Origin: Pseudomonadota bacterium
GTDB lineage: Bacteria > Pseudomonadota > Gammaproteobacteria > Burkholderiales > Methylophilaceae
NCBI GenBank assembly: GCA_029781535.1
Contig: JAKOWL010000012.1
Span: 1 to 33,856 of the forward strand
Length of the DNA: 33,856 nucleotides
Direction of reading: 5' to 3'
In this document: positions 7,787 to 15,860 of the stretch, piece after piece
Numbering within the stretch: position 1 is the first letter of the stretch
How the letters are laid out: the number at the start of each line of letters is the position of its first letter
Program-made: the position numbers and the translations under genes
Notes under the pieces: model-generated
What the model was told of the DNA's origin: nothing
Seen by the model: the letters and a program-made list of their open reading frames with translations, nothing else
The model's database searches: none

Positions 7787-8665
7787 ATGACTTTCTTCCA
7801 CATGCCACCTCTTGCCTGGATTGCACTATTCAGCGTGCTCGGCGGCGCTTTAAGCGTGCTCGGCGCAGCGCTGGTGGCGCTGAACGTCAAGCAGACAGGT
7901 ATACCAATGCTTATCAGTTATGCCATCGGTGCGATGTTGGGCGCGGTGTTTTTAGAGATTCTGCCGCATGCCGTGTCGCTCGCGACTTCGCCGGAAGCGG
8001 CAACAGGCAGCGTGCTGTTTGGTATCCTGTTGTTCTTTACGCTGGAAAAACTGGTGCTGTGGCGACATTGCCATGGCGACCATTGCGAGGTGCATGCGCC
8101 GCACTCTGAGGAAAATTGCCCTGATTTCGAGCAGCAGGAGAGTAGCGAATTCAAGTTCAAGGCGGTGACGGCGCCACGGCCCAATATCACCGCGCATCAT
8201 CATGTTCATGACCACGGCCGGAGCGGGGCGATGATCATGATAGGCGATACCTTCCATAATTTCGTCGACGGTGTGCTGATTGCCGGTGCATTCGTTGTGG
8301 ATGTGAAATTGGGTATCGTTACCGCGTTGGCTATCATCGCACATGAAATCCCGCAGGAAGTCGGGGATTTCCTGATTTTGCTGCATTCCGGCTATAGCAA
8401 GCAAAAGGCCTTATGGTTCAATCTGGGCAGTAGCCTAGCGACTTTGATTGGTGGCGTATTTGCATATTATTTTTTACGGGAAGTCCAGTTTATAGTGCCT
8501 TATATCCTGAGTATTGCTGCAGCAAGCATGCTATATGTGGCGGTGGCCGATTTGATTCCCAGCTTGCATCAGCGTACTGAGCTAAAATCTACTATCGTCC
8601 AGATTACCTTGATTGCGGTTGGCGTCGCTTCCATTGGGCTGGTAGGTGCGATTGTTGGTGAATAA
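7787..8665 (+). CDS. ZIP-family divalent metal transporter
   Basis: A 292-residue inner-membrane protein of the ZIP family, which moves Zn(II) or other divalent metals into the cytoplasm. Hydrophobic helices occupy most of the chain. The conserved metal-site helices are clear: HNFVDGVLIAGAF (helix IV) and HEIPQEVGDFLILLHSGYSKQKAL (helix V). Between helices III and IV lies a long soluble loop rich in His, Cys and acidic residues (RHCHGDHCEVHAPHSEE, then HHHVHDHGRSG), typical of metal sensing or handoff. It has its own likely promoter and stands between pgeF and rimO without an obvious functional link. Metal specificity cannot be decided from sequence. Confidence 0.9.
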   Translation: MTFFHMPPLAWIALFSVLGGALSVLGAALVALNVKQTGIPMLISYAIGAMLGAVFLEILPHAVSLATSPEAATGSVLFGILLFFTLEKLVLWRHCHGDHCEVHAPHSEENCPDFEQQESSEFKFKAVTAPRPNITAHHHVHDHGRSGAMIMIGDTFHNFVDGVLIAGAFVVDVKLGIVTALAIIAHEIPQEVGDFLILLHSGYSKQKALWFNLGSSLATLIGGVFAYYFLREVQFIVPYILSIAAASMLYVAVADLIPSLHQRTELKSTIVQITLIAVGVASIGLVGAIVGE

Positions 8666-8701
8666 ATTACTTTAATAAAATAATATATTATATTGATTTA
8701 A

Positions 8702-10039
8702 ATGAAAAATAGTATTCAAAAGGTTGGTTTTGTTTCGCTTGGCTGCCCCAAGGCAGGTTCGGATTCTGAGCGCATTCTCACCCAATTAAGGGCGGAGGGT
8801 TACCAGATATCCAGCAGCTATGAAGATTCCGACCTGGTGGTGGTCAATACCTGCGGCTTCATAGATTCTGCTGTGCAGGAGTCGCTGGACGCGATTGGTG
8901 AAGCGCTTAACAAGAACGGCAAGGTGATTGTGACGGGCTGTCTGGGAGCCAAAAAGGACGTAGTCACCAGCGCGCATCCGAGCGTATTGGCTGTGACAGG
9001 GCCACACGCAATGGAAGAGGTGATGACGCATGTGCATGCGCACTTGCCAAAACCGCACGACCCATATACCGACCTGGTGCCGCCGCAAGGCATTCGCCTC
9101 ACGCCGAACCACTATGCTTATCTCAAGATTTCCGAAGGCTGCAACCATCGCTGCAGCTTCTGCATCATCCCCAGCTTGCGCGGCGATTTGGTCAGTCGCC
9201 CGATCGGTGAGGTGATGAACGAAGCGGAAGCTTTGGTGAACGCCGGTGTTTCCGAGATTCTGGTGATTTCGCAAGATACTTCCGCTTATGGGGTGGATGT
9301 CAAATACCGCACTGGCTTCTGGAATGGCCGCCCGCTCAAGACGCACATGACAGCGTTGAGCAAGGCGTTGGGTGAACTAGGTGTGTGGGTGCGCCTGCAT
9401 TATGTCTACCCATATCCGCATGTGGATGAGGTGATTCCGCTGATGGCAGAAGGCGCAATCCTGCCGTATCTGGATGTGCCGTTCCAGCACGCCAGCCCGC
9501 GCATCCTCAAGCTGATGAAACGCCCGGCCAGCAGCGAGAATAACCTGACCAGAATCAAGGCGTGGCGCGATGTTTGCCCTGAAATCGCGATTCGCAGCAC
9601 CTTTATCGTCGGGTTTCCCGGCGAGACAGAAGACGATTTCCAGCAACTACTGGACTTTATGGAAGAAGCACAGCTGGATCGAGTCGGAGCGTTTACTTAT
9701 TCCGCCGTGGATGGCGCCAAAGCCAACGAACTGCCCGACCACGTGCCGGAAGAAGTGAAACAGGAACGCCTGAGCCGATTCATGGAAGTGCAGGAACGTA
9801 TCAGTGCCGCCAAATTGCAGGCCAAAGTTGGCAGGATACAAACCGTACTGGTGGATGAAATCACCACAGATGACAGCGATAACATCATCGCCATCGCCCG
9901 TACCAAAGCCGATGCGCCAGAGATTGATGGCGTAGTATATTTGCAGGATGCCGAGGGCTTGAACCCTGGCGATTTTGTGGATGTGCAGATTTTAGGCGCG
10001 GATGGGCATGATTTGGTGGGCGGACCACCGGAAGATTGA
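8702..10039 (+). CDS. rimO: Ribosomal protein uS12 methylthiotransferase RimO
   Basis: RimO is a radical-SAM enzyme with two iron-sulfur clusters that methylthiolates a conserved Asp of ribosomal protein S12. The 445-residue product has the N-terminal methylthiotransferase domain with three cluster cysteines ([31 protein letters not shown]), the radical-SAM motif CNHRCSFC at about residue 148, and a C-terminal TRAM-like domain ending [12 protein letters not shown]. SLGCPKAxxDSE marks RimO rather than MiaB. The upstream spacer is only 36 bases and almost pure A/T (TAATATATTA palindrome at 8681-8690), and no Shine-Dalgarno is visible before the ATG. It converges with the HxlR gene with one base between the stops. 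Confidence 0.96.
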   Translation: MKNSIQKVGFVSLGCPKAGSDSERILTQLRAEGYQISSSYEDSDLVVVNTCGFIDSAVQESLDAIGEALNKNGKVIVTGCLGAKKDVVTSAHPSVLAVTGPHAMEEVMTHVHAHLPKPHDPYTDLVPPQGIRLTPNHYAYLKISEGCNHRCSFCIIPSLRGDLVSRPIGEVMNEAEALVNAGVSEILVISQDTSAYGVDVKYRTGFWNGRPLKTHMTALSKALGELGVWVRLHYVYPYPHVDEVIPLMAEGAILPYLDVPFQHASPRILKLMKRPASSENNLTRIKAWRDVCPEIAIRSTFIVGFPGETEDDFQQLLDFMEEAQLDRVGAFTYSAVDGAKANELPDHVPEEVKQERLSRFMEVQERISAAKLQAKVGRIQTVLVDEITTDDSDNIIAIARTKADAPEIDGVVYLQDAEGLNPGDFVDVQILGADGHDLVGGPPED

Positions 10040-10040
10040 T

Positions 10041-10433
10041 TTAAGATTTTCCGTTCAACCCATCGTAAGCCATCTGTGCCTTAAGAACCGCTTCAATATT
10101 GGCTTCAGACCAGGTTTTGATCGTGTAAAGCAGGTCTTTCAGCGTATGGCCAAGCGGTGTGAGGGCATATTCCACATGCGGCGGGACAGTAGGATAGACA
10201 GTGCGGCTGATGAGGCCGTCGCGCTCCAGCCCGCGCAAGGTTTGCGTGAGCATCTTCTGTGAGATACCTTCGATCTCGCGCTTGAGTTCGCTAAATCGCT
10301 TGGTTTCTTCTTTCAGCAATATCATCACCAGCACCGTCCATTTGTCGGCGATGCGGTTAAGTACCAGCCGGGTCGGGCAATGTTCCTGGTATGCACAGGC
10401 AGTGATTTTTTCCGGGAGTTCGTTAAGTTTCAT
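10041..10433 (-). CDS. HxlR-family winged-helix transcriptional regulator
   Basis: A 130-residue DNA-binding protein of the HxlR family. Conserved elements are CPTRLVLNRIADKWTVLVMILL near the N terminus, the recognition segment RFSELKREIEGISQKMLTQTLRGLERDGLI and the wing region YPTVPPHVEYALTPLGHTL. Two cysteines precede the helix-turn-helix (TACAYQEHCP); in related quinone or electrophile sensors such as YodB an N-terminal cysteine is the sensing residue. The gene is divergent from a flavodoxin-fold reductase, a pairing that suggests it controls that gene and itself. An alternative TTG start at 10445 would add four residues; neither start has a good ribosome binding site. The inducing signal is inferred, not shown. 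Confidence 0.9.
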   Translation of the reverse strand: MKLNELPEKITACAYQEHCPTRLVLNRIADKWTVLVMILLKEETKRFSELKREIEGISQKMLTQTLRGLERDGLISRTVYPTVPPHVEYALTPLGHTLKDLLYTIKTWSEANIEAVLKAQMAYDGLNGKS

Positions 10434-10448
10434 AATGGTATCCAAAAG

Positions 10449-10524
10449 GTGACTATATGATTTTTTGGTGCCTACTTACTTTTAGTGACTATTGTAATTA
10501 CAATGGGTAAAAATTCAATAGTCA
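10449..10524. promoter_or_regulatory. Palindrome-rich operator region between HxlR and flavoprotein genes
   Basis: Three nested elements are present. GTGACTAT occurs twice in the same orientation (10449-10456 and 10485-10492). TGACTATTG at 10486-10494 is perfectly inverted as CAATAGTCA at 10516-10524. Overlapping the first of these arms is a perfect 14-bp palindrome ATTGTAATTACAAT at 10491-10504. The cluster sits between the two divergent starts and is a likely binding site for the HxlR regulator. This is inference from position and symmetry. Confidence 0.55.
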
Positions 10525-10535
10525 AGGAGTAGCTA

Positions 10536-11084
10536 ATGGCATCAATCGTCGTGGTTTATCACAGTGGTTACGGGCATACTACCAAGCAGGCAGAGGCGGT
10601 GGCAAAGGGCGCTGGTGCGGATTTGATAGCGATTGACGCTAATGGCGACATCGCTGAAGCAGATTGGAACAAGCTGGATGCCGCAAAAGCGATTATCTTC
10701 GGTTCGCCAACCTACATGGGCACAGTAAGCTGGCAGTTCAAGAAATTTGCTGATGCCAGCTCCAAGCGCTGGTTTACGCAGGCCTGGAAGAACAAGATCT
10801 TCGCCGGCTTTACCAACTCCGCCACCATGAATGGCGATAAAGGTTCAACCATTCAATATTTTGTGACATTGGCGATGCAGCATTCTGGAGTCTGGGTCGG
10901 TACCGGACTGATGCCTGCAAACAATAAGGCGGCAAAGCATGGTGACGTGAATTACGTTGGCGGTTTTGGTGGTGCATTGATGACCACACCAAGTGATGCT
11001 GGCGCAGACGAAGTGAATGCAGGTGACTTGGAAACGGCGCGGTTACTGGGTGTGCGGGTGGCGGAGCTGGCAGCTAAGCTGTAA
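10536..11084 (+). CDS. Flavodoxin-fold NAD(P)H-dependent reductase (WrbA-like)
   Basis: A 182-residue cytoplasmic protein with the flavodoxin-like fold. The FMN phosphate loop is at the N terminus (VVYHSGYGHTTKQAEAV), the second flavin loop is FGSPTYMGTVSWQFKKF, and the third is MNGDKGSTIQYF. The family includes NAD(P)H:quinone oxidoreductases and related FMN reductases, so the likely job is two-electron reduction of quinones or other electrophiles. It is slightly shorter than WrbA (about 198). A clear AAGGAG lies six bases before the ATG. The divergent HxlR regulator and the palindromes between them imply induction by an electrophile or oxidant. Substrate is not determined. Confidence 0.87.
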   Translation: MASIVVVYHSGYGHTTKQAEAVAKGAGADLIAIDANGDIAEADWNKLDAAKAIIFGSPTYMGTVSWQFKKFADASSKRWFTQAWKNKIFAGFTNSATMNGDKGSTIQYFVTLAMQHSGVWVGTGLMPANNKAAKHGDVNYVGGFGGALMTTPSDAGADEVNAGDLETARLLGVRVAELAAKL

Positions 11085-11400
11085 ATAGGTCAGTCACCAT
11101 GGCAGAGGGGCGCTCGCTATCTGCGCGTGCTTCGAGGAAATCCAGTGTGTATGGGCAGCGTTGTGGTTTTTTGGCAGCCTTGCGTTTTTTGGGTGTGCCT
11201 GGATTCAGGTCGATGTAGGGCGTCTGGCTAACACGCAGGTAGCCGGAGGATGTGAGTTTTTGCGCGGTGGTTTCAAACTGGCTGAGGGGGTTGTCGATGT
11301 TTTGGAGGGTGATGATACCTTTGCTGACTTTCAGCACGTTGTACATTACGAATTTGCTGGCAGTTTGTTTGCCATATACTTCACCCGCGTAAACTTGCAT
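11074..11400 (-). CDS. Conserved-looking small protein of unknown function
   Basis: A 108-residue protein I do not recognise. The N-terminal two thirds look folded (MQVYAGEVYGKQTASKFVMY, then NVLKVSKGIITLQNIDN and SGYLRVSQTPYIDLNPG). A strongly basic segment PKKRKAAKKPQR follows at about residues 69-80, then an acidic/neutral tail. The basic patch could bind nucleic acid, but no known motif supports this. The ATG at 11400 follows GGGAG by about five bases; a GTG three bases upstream is also possible. Its 3' end overlaps the flavoprotein gene by 11 bases in convergent orientation. Its amino acid makeup and ribosome binding site favour a real gene over a chance frame. Confidence 0.6.
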   Translation of the reverse strand: MQVYAGEVYGKQTASKFVMYNVLKVSKGIITLQNIDNPLSQFETTAQKLTSSGYLRVSQTPYIDLNPGTPKKRKAAKKPQRCPYTLDFLEARADSERPSAMVTDLFTA

Positions 11401-11431
11401 CACTCTCCCTGCGAATTTAGGTCAATTGTTA

Positions 11432-11467
11432 CAGTAGTTTGACAAATGCTACTGCTAACTTTATGAA
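11432..11467 (+). promoter_or_regulatory. Promoter of the RND efflux operon with flanking inverted repeat
   Basis: A consensus -35 TTGACA (11439-11444) is followed after 17 bases by TATGAA (11462-11467), a four-of-six -10 box. The -35 is enclosed by an inverted repeat, CAGTAG (11432-11437) and CTACTG (11449-11454), well placed for a repressor. A second inverted repeat, AATTATTT/AAATAATT, lies downstream at 11477-11495 in the leader. Confidence 0.6.
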
Positions 11468-11547
11468 ATGACAAGAAATTATTTAAAAAATAATTGCGGG
11501 GGAGTATGATACCTCTCAATAATTGCATAAACAAAAAGGATAAGCAC

Positions 11548-12714
11548 ATGTATGTGCATCAAAGATTAGGGCTGGCAGCTATCATGTTGCTGCTGGCAGC
11601 CTGTGAACAAAAGCCTGCAACACCTGCAGGACCGCCTGCGATGCCGCCTATGCCAGTGAGTGTGATCGCCGCAGCGCCAACGACCGTGCCAATCAGTGTT
11701 GAAGCGGTTGCACAACTGGAAGGCGCGAAAGAAGTCGAGATTCGTCCACGTGTCGGCGGCATCCTGCTCAAGAAAATGTTCGAGGAAGGCGAGCCCATCA
11801 AGGCTGGACAGACGATGTTCCAGATCGATCCAGAGCCTTTCAGGATTGCACTCGCTAACGCTAAGGCAGCACTTGCTCAACAGAGCGCGCGGGTTACACA
11901 GACTCAGCGTGAGTCAGCACGTTTGAAAGACTTGCTGGCGACGCAATCCATTAGCCAGCGCGAGTATGACAACGCGACTTCTGATTACGCAATTGCCGGC
12001 GCCGGTGTCATGCAGGCGCAGGCTGCTGTAAAAGAAGCAGAGCTGAATCTTTCCTATACTACCGTGACAGCGCCGTCGAGCGGGGTTGCAGGGCGCTTCT
12101 TGCTCTCGGAGGGGGCGTTGGTAGCTGCAAATACCAGCTTGTTGACCACGGTCGTGCAGATTTCGCCTATCTGGGTGCGTTTCAGCTTATCTGAATCCGA
12201 GTTGGCACAGCTTGGCGGTGCGCTCAGCGAAAAGAGCGTGCAGAATGTCAGAATCATCTTGCCGGATGGTACCGAATATGCGGAATCCGGCAAACTCAAC
12301 TTTGCTGCAAGCCAGATAGATCCGGCCTTGGGTACGCAGCAGTTGCGCGCGGAATTTACCAATAAGGACAAAAAGCTGCTACCTGGCCAATTCGTGCGGG
12401 CGCGGGTCACCACTGGCACACGCGACGGTGTGTTTCTGGTGCCGCAGACAGCCGTATTGACGGGTGACCAAGGTAAATTTGTCTATGTAGCCGAGAAGGG
12501 TAAGGACGGTAAAAACAATGTGGGCATTCGTCCGGTGACAGAGTCAGGCTGGCAAGGCAAGGATTGGGTAGTGGAAGGGTTGAATGCTGGAGACCAGGTG
12601 ATCGTGGATAACATCATCAAATTACGTCCCGGGGCTGAAATCGTACCGCATCCTTTCGGCACGCCACCGCTCATGCCGCCTACCGCTAAAAACTCTGCAG
12701 AGCAAAAACACTAA
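11548..12714 (+). CDS. RND efflux periplasmic adaptor (membrane fusion protein), lipoprotein
   Basis: The adaptor joins the inner-membrane pump to the outer-membrane channel in a tripartite multidrug efflux system. The 388-residue product has a lipoprotein signal (MLLLAAC lipobox), a proline-rich linker, the barrel-sandwich lipoyl halves (VEIRPRVGGILLKKMFEEG and AELNLSYTTVTAPSSGVAG), an alpha-helical hairpin between them (about residues 105-165) and the beta-barrel domain (VRFSLSESELAQL, LLPGQFVRARV). The phrase DPEPFRIALANAKA is typical of the AcrA/MexA group. The ATG at 11548 has AAAAAGGA seven bases upstream; in-frame starts further left would give an overlong signal peptide. The pump gene begins two bases after the stop. 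Confidence 0.93.
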   Translation: MYVHQRLGLAAIMLLLAACEQKPATPAGPPAMPPMPVSVIAAAPTTVPISVEAVAQLEGAKEVEIRPRVGGILLKKMFEEGEPIKAGQTMFQIDPEPFRIALANAKAALAQQSARVTQTQRESARLKDLLATQSISQREYDNATSDYAIAGAGVMQAQAAVKEAELNLSYTTVTAPSSGVAGRFLLSEGALVAANTSLLTTVVQISPIWVRFSLSESELAQLGGALSEKSVQNVRIILPDGTEYAESGKLNFAASQIDPALGTQQLRAEFTNKDKKLLPGQFVRARVTTGTRDGVFLVPQTAVLTGDQGKFVYVAEKGKDGKNNVGIRPVTESGWQGKDWVVEGLNAGDQVIVDNIIKLRPGAEIVPHPFGTPPLMPPTAKNSAEQKH

Positions 12715-12716
12715 CG

Positions 12717-15700
12717 ATGACCAGATTCTTCATTACAAGGCCGATTTTTGCTTCGGTGCTGTCCATCATAATCGTGCTGGTAGGGTTGGCGGCCGCATTC
12801 AAGCTGCCTATCGCCCAGTACCCGCAGATCGCACCACCAACGGTATCTATTACCGCAACTTATCCTGGTGCGAGCGCGGATACCTTATCCAAGACCGTTG
12901 CCGCTCCGATTGAGGAGCAGTTGAGCGGGGTTGATAACCTGTTGTATTTCAATTCCAGCGCTGATTCCAGTGGTACCTTAAATATCACCGCCACGTTCGA
13001 CGTTGGTACGGATATCGACCAAGCGACTTTCAATGTCAGTAACCGTGTCAATATCGCCACGCCGCGTTTGCCGGACGAGGTGCGCCGCAACGGCTTGATC
13101 GTACAGAAGAAATCCAACGACATCTTGCTGGTGGTGATGCTGACCAGTAAAGATCCCAAGCATGACCGCCTGTTCCTCAGCAACTACGCGACACTGAACG
13201 TGCTGGATGAACTGAAGCGCATCAAGGGTGTGGGTGATGTGCTGGTGTTTGGTGGACAGGATTACTCCATGCGTGTATGGCTGAGACCGGACCGTATGGC
13301 CCAGCTGGGGGTAAGTACTAGCGATATCGCTGCGGCTATCAATGCGCAGAACAATCAGTATGCGGCGGGCAAGATTGGCGCAGATCCGGCATTGCCTGGT
13401 CAGCAATTGGTGTATACCGTGACGGCTAAAGGCCGCATGACCAGGCCGGAAGAGTTTGGCAACATCATCATCCGAGCCGATGGCCCGCGCGGTGTGTTGT
13501 ATCTGAAAGATGTGGCGCGTATCGAACTGGGAGCGCAAAACTATAATGTGACTTCCGCACTGGATGGCCAAACCGGTGTGGCGATTCCCATATTCTCGCA
13601 GAATGGTGCCAACGCGCTGGAGACTGCAAAAGCCATCAAAGAGAAGATGGCAGAACTGCAAACCCATTTTCCTAAAGGGATGGTCTGGAATATCCCATAT
13701 GACACCAGTGATTTTGTGAAAGCGACCATTGACGAAGTGCTGCATACCTTTGGTGAAGCGCTGGTGCTGGTCGTGCTGGTGGTGTTCCTGTTTCTGCAAA
13801 GCTGGCGTGCGACGCTGATCCCGATGATCGCGGTGCCGATCTCGATCATCGGCACGTTCGCCGGTTTGTACATGTTCGGTTTCTCTATCAATCTGCTGAC
13901 CTTGTTCGCCATGATTCTGGCGATTGGTATCGTAGTGGATGATGCGATTGTGGTACTTGAAAATACCGAGCGCTTGATGCGCGAAGAGCATCTGGCACCG
14001 TTCCCTGCGGCGTTGAAGTCCATCCAGCAAGTGGAGGCGGCGGTCATCGCCATTGTGATGGTGCTATGTGCGGTCTTTGTGCCGGTGGCTTTCCTGGGCG
14101 GTATCGCGGGTGAACTATATCGCCAGTTCGCTGTGACGGTAGCGATTGCAGTGGTGATTTCCGGCATTGTCGCGCTGACGCTTACACCGACGCTGTGTGC
14201 GATGATATTGAAACAGTCGCACATGGAAAACGGTTTTTTCAGAAGATTCAATCAGGGGTTTGGCAAGCTGACTCATTTTTACACAGGTGTCGTCGATAAA
14301 ACTCTGCATCACCGTATCATCGGTGCGTTGGTTTTCGGTGGAATCATTCTGGCGGTCATGGGGTTGTTACGCATCGTGCCGGGCAGTTTTGTTCCACCTG
14401 AAGATCAAGGTTATGTGATCACGCTCGTGGTGATGCCGGATGGCGCAACCCTGAGCCGTACCGCCAAAACGACAGAAGCAGTGCGTCAGGCGATTGCCAA
14501 AGACCCGGCAGTGGCGCACGAGTTTGCGGTGAATGGCCTGGAACTGCTGACTTTTTCCAACAAAACTAATGCAGCTACCATGTTTGTGAGATTAAAAGAC
14601 TGGAAGGATCGTACTACCAGTGCGCAGGACATCGTAGGCAAATTGTTTGGTGTCGGCATGAGCCAGCCGGACGGCATGGCATTCGCTGTGAATCCACCAT
14701 CTATACGTGGCCTGGGTGCTGCCGGGGGATTTGAGGTGTACGTGCAAAGTAAAAGCGATACCGATCCCATCAAGCTGGCTGCAGTTATGAACAGTTTTAT
14801 CGAGGCAGCGAAATCGGAGCCCAAGCTGGCGTCGATGAATACGTTCTTCCGGCCGACAGTGCCGCAATTGCGCATCGAGGTGGATGAGGCGAAAGCGATC
14901 TCGCAGCATGTGCGCATTGCCGATATTTACGCTACTTTGCAAAGCACGATGGGTTCGTATTATGTGAACGACTTCAACCGCAGCGGACGTACATATCGTG
15001 TGCAATTGCAGGCTGAAGCACCGTATCGCATGAAGACGGAAGATTTGGGCAAAGTATATGTACGTAGCCAGCCTACACCGGATGCGCCAAACGGCAACAT
15101 GATCCCTTTGTCAGCTTTGAGCAAGGTCAGTAATGTGGTTGGCGCGGAGCAGCTGGAGCGCTACAACGGCTTGCTGTCCGCCAAGATATTTGGCAGTGGT
15201 GCGCCTGGCGTCAGTTCTGGCGATGCGATTACTGCCGTAGAGAAGCTGGCTAAAGAAAACTTGCCGAATGGCTACCAGATTGCTTGGACAGGTCAGGCCT
15301 ATCAGGAAAAACGCACCGGCTCAGCTGCCGTATTCGCATTCGGGTTCGCCATCATCATGGTATTCCTCATCCTGGCGGCACAATTCGAGAAATGGTCTTT
15401 GCCATTGGCTGTCATTATGGCAGTCCCATTTGCGCTTGCTGGGGCGTTGCTGGCAGTAAAATTGCGGGGAATGACCAATGATATTTATTTCCAGATCGGG
15501 TTGATTACATTGATTGGTCTGGCGGCCAAGAATGCAATTTTGATTGTGGAATTCGCCAGCCAGAAAATGGAGCAGGGTATGGCACTGCTGCCGGCCGCGC
15601 TGGAAGCTTCACGACTGAGGTTCCGGCCGATTGTCATGACCTCGATGGCTTTTGTGCTGGGTATCGTGCCGCTGGTGTTTGCCACAGGCGCAGGCGCAGC

Positions 15701-15860
15701 AGCACGGCAATCCATGGGAACTGGGGTGTTTGGCGGCATGATATTGGCTACGTTCGTGGCGACTATCTTCATTCCTCTGTTCTTTACTTGGTTAAGCGGC
15801 AAGCGGGTAAGGCAGCATGGTCATGCACATGACAAGGAAATTGCCGAGGAGCAAATGTGA
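12717..15860 (+). CDS. RND multidrug efflux pump, inner-membrane permease (AcrB/HAE1 family)
   Basis: A 1047-residue proton-driven pump of the hydrophobe/amphiphile efflux (HAE1) group. It has the family opening FFITRPIFASVLSIIIVLVG, two large periplasmic loops, and twelve predicted membrane helices. The proton-relay Asp pair appears in GIVVDDAIVVLENTERLM and the second-half match is IGLAAKNAILIVEFA. PISIIGTFAGLYMFGFSINLLTLFAMILAIG is shared with AcrB and MexB (shown here only as a family resemblance in helix IV). Length matches the family (about 1040-1050). It sits between adaptor and channel genes and overlaps the latter by four bases. The drug range cannot be read from sequence. Confidence 0.96.
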   Translation: MTRFFITRPIFASVLSIIIVLVGLAAAFKLPIAQYPQIAPPTVSITATYPGASADTLSKTVAAPIEEQLSGVDNLLYFNSSADSSGTLNITATFDVGTDIDQATFNVSNRVNIATPRLPDEVRRNGLIVQKKSNDILLVVMLTSKDPKHDRLFLSNYATLNVLDELKRIKGVGDVLVFGGQDYSMRVWLRPDRMAQLGVSTSDIAAAINAQNNQYAAGKIGADPALPGQQLVYTVTAKGRMTRPEEFGNIIIRADGPRGVLYLKDVARIELGAQNYNVTSALDGQTGVAIPIFSQNGANALETAKAIKEKMAELQTHFPKGMVWNIPYDTSDFVKATIDEVLHTFGEALVLVVLVVFLFLQSWRATLIPMIAVPISIIGTFAGLYMFGFSINLLTLFAMILAIGIVVDDAIVVLENTERLMREEHLAPFPAALKSIQQVEAAVIAIVMVLCAVFVPVAFLGGIAGELYRQFAVTVAIAVVISGIVALTLTPTLCAMILKQSHMENGFFRRFNQGFGKLTHFYTGVVDKTLHHRIIGALVFGGIILAVMGLLRIVPGSFVPPEDQGYVITLVVMPDGATLSRTAKTTEAVRQAIAKDPAVAHEFAVNGLELLTFSNKTNAATMFVRLKDWKDRTTSAQDIVGKLFGVGMSQPDGMAFAVNPPSIRGLGAAGGFEVYVQSKSDTDPIKLAAVMNSFIEAAKSEPKLASMNTFFRPTVPQLRIEVDEAKAISQHVRIADIYATLQSTMGSYYVNDFNRSGRTYRVQLQAEAPYRMKTEDLGKVYVRSQPTPDAPNGNMIPLSALSKVSNVVGAEQLERYNGLLSAKIFGSGAPGVSSGDAITAVEKLAKENLPNGYQIAWTGQAYQEKRTGSAAVFAFGFAIIMVFLILAAQFEKWSLPLAVIMAVPFALAGALLAVKLRGMTNDIYFQIGLITLIGLAAKNAILIVEFASQKMEQGMALLPAALEASRLRFRPIVMTSMAFVLGIVPLVFATGAGAAARQSMGTGVFGGMILATFVATIFIPLFFTWLSGKRVRQHGHAHDKEIAEEQM

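Noticed and set aside
12978-14030. Long open frame of 350 codons on the minus strand inside the RND pump gene
   Set aside because: It is fully antisense to a strongly conserved AcrB-family gene, is rich in His, Arg and Gln without any recognisable motif, and has no ribosome binding site; it is a shadow of codon use.
13541-14251. Second minus-strand open frame of 236 codons inside the RND pump gene
   Set aside because: Ser/Thr/Ala-rich antisense frame overlapping another antisense frame; no independent evidence of coding.
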